A stretch of DNA of 8,492 nt from Methanobacteriota archaeon (lineage in GTDB: Archaea; Thermoplasmatota; Poseidoniia; Poseidoniales; Poseidoniaceae): the NCBI GenBank assembly GCA_002726395.1, contig PBTA01000009.1, positions 42,364 through 50,855 on the forward strand. Direction: 5' to 3'. The position numbers were made by a program, and so were the translations under genes. The notes below the pieces were generated by a model. That model made no database searches and had not been told where the DNA came from. It saw only the letters and a program-made list of their open reading frames with translations. Shown here piece by piece: positions 3,952 through 8,492 of the stretch (its first letter is position 1; each line of letters starts with the position of its first letter).

Positions 3952-5553
3952 ATGCACTGGGCTGATGTTGTTGCCCTTAATTTGTCTAGACGTGGAAGTA
4001 AACATATTGTCTCAACTGGAATTACTCCTAGCGGTGAATTTCACATTGGTCACCTAAGAGAAATTCTAACAGGGGATATGATTGCCCGTGCAGCAAGTGA
4101 TTCTGGACTTGATGTTGATTTCATTTTCATAGTTGACGATGCAGACCCACTCCGCAGAGTATATCCTTTTCTGGATGAGGAATATGCCAAATTTATCGGT
4201 CATCAAATCGGTGATATACCCGCACCAAAAGCAGATGGTAAACCTGATTACCATAGTTATGAAACTAATGGCTGGAACTATGCTGATCATTTTCTAAATC
4301 CATTCCTAGAAGCACTTGCTACAATTGGCGTAAAACCAAGAATTGTCAAGAATTTAGCATCATACAAATCTGGTAAATTTACTGAATGTGCTAAACTTGC
4401 TTGTGATAATTCGGATAAGATTAAGGAAATAATTGAACGGGTTTCAGGTAGAGAATTACCAGCAAACTGGTTCCCTTGGAGCCCTTTGGATTCAAAAGGC
4501 TCTCTTGAGGGCGTTTCAGTTACTGGATACGAATTCCCATTAGTACACTATACCGATAAAGATGGCAACACCGGTTCCTCTGATTTATCAAAAGGTCAAG
4601 GGAAACTCCCTTGGCGAATAGATTGGCCTGCTAAGTGGTCTTGGATTGGGGTAACATGTGAGGCTTTTGGCAAGGACCATGGTGCGTCAGGTGGGTCATA
4701 TGATACTGGAAAAGAAATTTCGAAGTTATTTGGATCTGATGCACCGCAGCCACTGGTTTACGAATGGATTAGCCTGAAAGGAAAAGGTGCAATGTCATCA
4801 TCTTCGGGTAATACCATTGGCCCAATGGAAGCGCTTCAGTTGGTACCTCCTGAAATCTTACGATACTTAATTGCCCAGTCTAAGCCTAATAAAGCAATAG
4901 AATTCGATGCAGGTATGAGTTTGGTCAACTTAGCCGATGATTATGAAAGAAATTCGTCAAGAGATTTTGTTAGTGAACTTGCTGATGACACATTATCTCG
5001 CAGAAGACGTGTACAAATTGAAGATGCTCAAGGAGCAATAAAACTTTCAGCAATCAGTAAGCCAGATACAACGAATAATTCTACCGTTTCATTTAGACAC
5101 TTAGCCCTGCTTGCGCAAACTAAACTTGAGGACCAGTTGGTTTGGGACAGCCTAGGGTTTACCAAAAACGACCAACCATCTGATTTACTTAGAGACCGAT
5201 TACAAAAAATGCGCACTTGGATTAGCTCGGAACATTTCCCTGATGAAATGAAAATTGTGATGATCAAACATGTTCCTGAAGCGTTACTAAGCGAACTGTC
5301 TGACGATGAAATTCAAGTATTAATTAGACTGACTGAATTACTTGAGAATTGCGAATGGGCAAATGAAAGTATCAGCAACTGTATTGTTGAATCTGCTAAA
5401 TCTATAGACAAATCACCTAGACTGGCATATAACGTATCCTACATCTGTTTGATGGGCAACAAAAAGGGCCCGCGTTTAGCCCCAATATTGACTGAACTTC
5501 CTAAAATAACCATAATCAACCAACTAAGGCGTTGTATCGAATCCTTTCAGTAA
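3952..5553 (+). CDS. lysS: Lysyl-tRNA synthetase, class I
   Basis: A 533-residue class I lysyl-tRNA synthetase, the form found in most archaea and some bacteria and unrelated to the class II LysRS. It activates lysine with ATP and charges tRNA-Lys in the cytoplasm. In order: signature HIGH at 31-34 within 'TPSGEFHIGHLREIL'; 'FIFIVDDADPLRRV' (57-70); the family-specific 'GKLPWRIDWPAKWSWIGVTCE' region (217-237); 'FGKDHGASGGSYDTG' (239-253); and a KMSKS-equivalent 'KGAMSSSSGN' (278-287), relaxed as in many class I LysRS. Residues after about 320 form the alpha-helical C-terminal domain expected to read the anticodon. Length is normal. The ATG at 3952 is fixed by an excellent SD overlapping the stop of gfcR, so the two genes are translationally coupled. 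The unexpected partner is the regulator gene, not another translation gene. Confidence 0.97.
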   Translation: MHWADVVALNLSRRGSKHIVSTGITPSGEFHIGHLREILTGDMIARAASDSGLDVDFIFIVDDADPLRRVYPFLDEEYAKFIGHQIGDIPAPKADGKPDYHSYETNGWNYADHFLNPFLEALATIGVKPRIVKNLASYKSGKFTECAKLACDNSDKIKEIIERVSGRELPANWFPWSPLDSKGSLEGVSVTGYEFPLVHYTDKDGNTGSSDLSKGQGKLPWRIDWPAKWSWIGVTCEAFGKDHGASGGSYDTGKEISKLFGSDAPQPLVYEWISLKGKGAMSSSSGNTIGPMEALQLVPPEILRYLIAQSKPNKAIEFDAGMSLVNLADDYERNSSRDFVSELADDTLSRRRRVQIEDAQGAIKLSAISKPDTTNNSTVSFRHLALLAQTKLEDQLVWDSLGFTKNDQPSDLLRDRLQKMRTWISSEHFPDEMKIVMIKHVPEALLSELSDDEIQVLIRLTELLENCEWANESISNCIVESAKSIDKSPRLAYNVSYICLMGNKKGPRLAPILTELPKITIINQLRRCIESFQ

Positions 5554-5623
5554 CCTCATAATACACTAATATTGGCTATTTCACTCCGTACCATTCAAAT
5601 GTCAGGGGGATTCATCCCTTGTT
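5554..5623. other. Short intergenic spacer with a GGGAT/ATCCC dyad
   Basis: This 70-bp gap between lysS and the zinc-ribbon gene holds GGGAT-TC-ATCCC at 5607-5618, a perfect 5-bp dyad just 5 bases before the ATG at 5624. The left arm overlaps the only SD-like element (GGGGGAT, 5605-5611), so in RNA a small 4-bp stem with flanking G-U pairs could partly hide it. The stem is weak. No clear TATA box or T-tract terminator is visible. Confidence 0.3.
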
Positions 5624-6877
5624 ATGGCCGGGGTTTACTGTCCTATCTGCGAAGCAGATGTCGAACCTGCTGCTAAATTTTGCCTATCATGTGGCCATGA
5701 TATGCATACTCAAGGTCCAATCACCTCTACTGGACACGATTTAAATCAACTTAAGGCTGTTATTCGAATGAGAGAAGATCTCTCTATGGCTGAGAAATTT
5801 GATATGATTGCCAAAATAGAAGAAGGTGCAAATCCAATAAAATTGGGAATTGCTGCACCTGCAGATGGAGAAGACGTCGACTTGGCTGACGCCTTTGGAA
5901 ATGTAGAGTTAGAATCTCCAAGCCCAAGTGTTACTATGGATTGGGGCAACTCCCCAGCCGCCAATGCGGCGGTTAGAGCTGTAGTCAGAGGCACAAGTGC
6001 ATGGGATTTGATTCAAGACGGTAAATTAGACTTGAATGAAGGGATGTTTAGAACAGCCATGGACACTGGAATGGAAGCATCAACACACATTCACGATGTT
6101 GCAAGTGGGGAGCATGAAGGTATTGACCCTGATGCTATGAGAGCGATACCAGTACTAAAACCACCTAAGCGCAGTTTCTGTCCAAGATGCGGTTCTGACA
6201 TACATGCTAATACAATGCTGCAATGGCGTAAATGGCGTGATTCTGCCAGTGAAGTAGTCTCGATGCAACTTGAGGCTTCAATGGAAACTGCACTTATTCA
6301 AGTGGCATCGCATTACATCAATGTCATGCAGGCATTGCAAGATGAACGTGATGATGCTTTGGCAAAAATAGAAAAATCAGACCCTGCTGAAATTGAAAAT
6401 AAATTGCGAGATAAACTGGAGAAAAGTATTCGCAAAGAATTAGAAAAGGAAATTAGAGCCGAAATGTCTGAAGAGTTTGCTGGTAAAGAAGTTTCCTTAG
6501 TTGCTAAAAAAGAGGAAAAACCAGCCGCTAAAAAATCAACTGCCAAGAAGACAACAAAGCAGGAAACTAAGGAAAAACCAAAACCCAAGAAAGGCGGTGG
6601 AATGTTTGGCAGTAAGAAGGTCAAAAGAAAGTATGAAGGTGAAGATGGGGGCAAGGTTGATTGGTTCCTCAAGGATGCTTTAGACACAATCTATGACCCT
6701 CATGGAACTGGAAAAGTCCTCAAAGCAGCAACTATTCTAGCGAGATCATCTGAAGGCAATGTCAGAGTCAGAGATGTAGTACGGGTGTACAGTTCAGAGG
6801 GTGAAGAAGGAATTAGTGAACTTGCTTGGACTAGCCCATTCACTAGATACATTATCGAAGCTTTTGATGAGTGTTGA
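5624..6877 (+). CDS. Zinc-ribbon / coiled-coil protein of unknown function
   Basis: I do not recognise this 417-residue protein. It begins with a zinc ribbon, C6-x2-C9-x10-C20-x2-C23, of the 'CPxC...FCxxCG' type. A second CxxC knuckle occurs at C186-x2-C189 ('FCPRCGSDIH'), with no matching second pair, although His194 is near. Between them are an acidic linker (80-110) and a helical segment (111-160). Residues about 205-285 are a long charged helix, likely coiled coil ('DPAEIENKLRDKLEKSIRKE'). Residues 294-336 are a Lys/Ala/Pro-rich basic linker resembling histone H1-type tails ('PAAKKSTAKKTTKQ'). A compact C-terminal domain (345-417) follows with 'VDWFLKDALDTIYDPHGTG' and 'VRVRDVVRVYSSEGEEG'. 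There is no signal peptide or membrane helix, so it is cytosolic. The basic linker and ribbon suggest nucleic acid or ribosome contact, but this is inference. The ATG at 5624 is the first in frame after a weak SD-like GGGGGAT. The gene is convergent with carB, 2 bp apart. Confidence 0.85.
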   Translation: MAGVYCPICEADVEPAAKFCLSCGHDMHTQGPITSTGHDLNQLKAVIRMREDLSMAEKFDMIAKIEEGANPIKLGIAAPADGEDVDLADAFGNVELESPSPSVTMDWGNSPAANAAVRAVVRGTSAWDLIQDGKLDLNEGMFRTAMDTGMEASTHIHDVASGEHEGIDPDAMRAIPVLKPPKRSFCPRCGSDIHANTMLQWRKWRDSASEVVSMQLEASMETALIQVASHYINVMQALQDERDDALAKIEKSDPAEIENKLRDKLEKSIRKELEKEIRAEMSEEFAGKEVSLVAKKEEKPAAKKSTAKKTTKQETKEKPKPKKGGGMFGSKKVKRKYEGEDGGKVDWFLKDALDTIYDPHGTGKVLKAATILARSSEGNVRVRDVVRVYSSEGEEGISELAWTSPFTRYIIEAFDEC

Positions 6878-6879
6878 GA

Positions 6880-8492
6880 CTAATAATTGACTTGTAACCT
6901 AACTGGTTCCATTTCACCTTTCATCATTGCCGCAATAGCTGCGACTTCCATCACTGCACCTCTAATTGTCGTGACAAATGGTATATTCAATTCAACAGCA
7001 AGTCTTCTCATCATATTACCGTCTCTTACTGCACCTCCAGAAATTGTTGGCACGTTTACAATGAAGGAAATTTTCCCCTGCCGCATTAAATCTAAAGCAT
7101 CTGGATGCATTCTCTCTCTTATTCGGTAGACAACCTCTACAGGTACGTCCTTCTCTCTTAGCATGTCTGCAGTACCTGGAGTTGCATAGATAGTAAAGCC
7201 AAGTTCGATTAAATCTTTGGCGATAGGGACGAGATTTTGTTTATCATCATCTCGAACTGTTAGGTATACACCACCACCTTGTGCAACAGGAACTTCCGTT
7301 GCTAAACGTGCCTTTAGATAAGCCACATCTGCATCAGCGTGGGAGCCAAACACTTCGCCTGTGGATTTCATTTCAGGTCCAGGTGCAGGGTCAAGCCCTC
7401 GCAATTTGATGAATGGAAATACTGGTGCTTTAACACAAACATTTCCAGATGTTCTAACTGGTATTGTTTGTTCTGATAATGGAATACCGATGGTTATTTT
7501 TGCCGCAATACGAGCCAATGGCAAACCTGATGATTTAGCCACAAATGGTACGGTTCTTGATGATCTAGGATTTACCTCTAAAACATATAGAACGTCGCCT
7601 TGAATGGCGAATTGAATATTAAAACAACCAATTATATTGAGCCCTAAGCCAATCTTGATAGTTTGTTCTCTAATCAATTCCAACATTTCTTCGGAAATAT
7701 TTTGTGTCGGTATAAAGCATGTTGAATCACCAGAATGAATCCCTGCTTCCTCAAGATGTTCCATGATTGCTCCAATAAGAACTTCCTTACCATCAGAAGC
7801 AGCATCAACATCAATTTCAGTTGCGTGTCCAAGATACTCGTCAACAAGTAGTGGCTTATCCGGGGCAAGATATGCCTCTGCTAGGTAAGCATCGAGTTGT
7901 TCATCATTTGAAAGAATCTCCATACCTCTTCCACCCAAAACATATGAAGGTCTAATCAAAACCGGATAGCCTATTTTTTCTACGGCATTTCTTACATCGT
8001 TGGAAGTCAACCCAGTCGCCCCTCTAGGCATAGTAAGACCGGCTCGCTTGGCAAATTTCTCAAATCGTTCTCTATCGCTTGCCTCATCTATTGCATCGCA
8101 AGAAGTACCAGCAATTTGCAAATTTAATCCTGATTTAGATAGATCTGGAAGACGTTTCTCTAGTGGCTGTGACAAGTTAATGGCAGTCTGTCCGCCAAAT
8201 TGTAACAAAATAGCGTGTGCTTGTTCTCTAAGCAAAACCTCACTTACACACTCAAGAGTAAGCGGTTCAAAGTACAGACGATCAGAAGTATCGAAATCTG
8301 TAGATACTGTTTCAGGATTGTTATTGATTAGAATCGCATCCTTACCCGCATCTCTAATAGCCATTACAGCATGAACACAGCCGTAGTCAAATTCTATTCC
8401 TTGACCAATTCTTATTGGGCCACTACCAATTGCCACATACCTCTCTTTATCCATTTTAGCTAAGTTTGGCACATGATCAATTCCTTGCTTGG
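6880..8492 (-). CDS. carB: Carbamoyl-phosphate synthase large subunit, C-terminal half (5' truncated by window)
   Basis: The second half of the large subunit of carbamoyl-phosphate synthase, which phosphorylates carbamate to give carbamoyl phosphate for pyrimidine and arginine synthesis. The frame is open through the window edge, so the gene continues beyond 8492. Numbering from the GTG codon at 8472, it shows 'GSGPIRIGQGIEFDYGCVHA' (16-35), 'INNNPETVSTDFDTSDRLYF' (49-68), 'LQFGGQTAINL' (90-100), the ATP-grasp 'IRPSYVLGGRGMEI' (173-186) and 'LEVNPRSSRTVPF' (298-310). The C-terminal MGS-like allosteric domain covers about 400-530, with 'YATPGTADML' (429-438) and 'ISGGAVRDG' (477-485). All expected second-half motifs are intact. 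Six codons upstream of 8472 remain in frame, so a full-length protein of about 1,070 residues is most likely. A split gene starting at the ATG at 8454, just before the conserved 'VAIGSGP', cannot be excluded, since some archaea split carB. The stop is 2 bp from the convergent zinc-ribbon gene. Confidence 0.95.
   Translation of the reverse strand, partial: KQGIDHVPNLAKMDKERYVAIGSGPIRIGQGIEFDYGCVHAVMAIRDAGKDAILINNNPETVSTDFDTSDRLYFEPLTLECVSEVLLREQAHAILLQFGGQTAINLSQPLEKRLPDLSKSGLNLQIAGTSCDAIDEASDRERFEKFAKRAGLTMPRGATGLTSNDVRNAVEKIGYPVLIRPSYVLGGRGMEILSNDEQLDAYLAEAYLAPDKPLLVDEYLGHATEIDVDAASDGKEVLIGAIMEHLEEAGIHSGDSTCFIPTQNISEEMLELIREQTIKIGLGLNIIGCFNIQFAIQGDVLYVLEVNPRSSRTVPFVAKSSGLPLARIAAKITIGIPLSEQTIPVRTSGNVCVKAPVFPFIKLRGLDPAPGPEMKSTGEVFGSHADADVAYLKARLATEVPVAQGGGVYLTVRDDDKQNLVPIAKDLIELGFTIYATPGTADMLREKDVPVEVVYRIRERMHPDALDLMRQGKISFIVNVPTISGGAVRDGNMMRRLAVELNIPFVTTIRGAVMEVAAIAAMMKGEMEPVRLQVNY

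Noticed and set aside
4786..4815. Missing first lysine in the LysRS KMSKS-type motif (AMSSS)
   Set aside because: Relaxed versions of this loop occur in class I LysRS proteins and neighbouring lysines are present; I do not take it as loss of function.
6313..6687. 124-codon minus-strand frame inside the zinc-ribbon gene
   Set aside because: Its Ser/Phe/Leu-rich sequence is the reverse reading of the Lys/Glu/Ala-rich coiled coil and linker; no start signal or domain supports it.
8000..8374. 124-codon plus-strand frame inside carB
   Set aside because: It overlaps strongly conserved CarB motifs on the other strand and shows no protein-like features of its own.

Overview
The window looks like a gene-dense, AT-rich piece of an archaeal chromosome. 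It encodes aIF2-beta, a class I lysyl-tRNA synthetase, a GfcR/PyrE-like HTH-phosphoribosyltransferase regulator and a Nog1-type GTPase, a combination that points firmly to Archaea. The Glu/Lys-rich proteins, low GC and mix of archaeal information genes with bacterial-style metabolic genes suggest an uncultivated marine euryarchaeote such as Marine Group II/III (Poseidoniales-like). That placement is an inference from gene content, not a phylogeny.

Layout: positions 1-246 hold the 3' end of argS (+). Convergent to it with no spacer is a Nog1-like GTPase (247-1359, -). A divergent intergenic region of about 115 bp (1360-1474) leads into a tight three-gene cluster on the + strand: an unrecognised 148-residue protein (1475-1921), a pterin-4a-carbinolamine dehydratase (1926-2252) and an NfsB-like nitroreductase (2261-2833). 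The nitroreductase abuts the convergent aIF2-beta gene (2834-3244, -) with no spacer. A second divergent intergenic region (3245-3357) carries an inverted repeat, a tandem 12-mer duplication and a possible 20-codon leader ORF. It precedes a two-gene unit of gfcR (3358-3942) and lysS (3952-5553). After a 70-bp gap comes a lineage-specific zinc-ribbon/coiled-coil protein (5624-6877, +), convergent 2 bp from the C-terminal half of carB (6880 to the window edge, -).

Functionally the window is mostly housekeeping: aminoacylation (ArgRS, LysRS), initiation (aIF2-beta), ribosome assembly (Nog1) and pyrimidine/arginine precursor synthesis (CarB). The more suggestive parts are (a) the dehydratase-nitroreductase pair, which could form a tetrahydropterin-recycling module with an unknown third protein; (b) the structured leader in front of gfcR, with SD-mediated coupling of gfcR to lysS; and (c) the unrecognised zinc-ribbon protein. 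Three co-directional junctions place the upstream stop codon inside the downstream Shine-Dalgarno sequence, and all three convergent pairs have 0-2 bp between stops, so the genome is strongly compacted. I saw no tRNA, rRNA, CRISPR array, insertion sequence, phage gene or convincing terminator, and nothing that clearly amounts to a new biological system.
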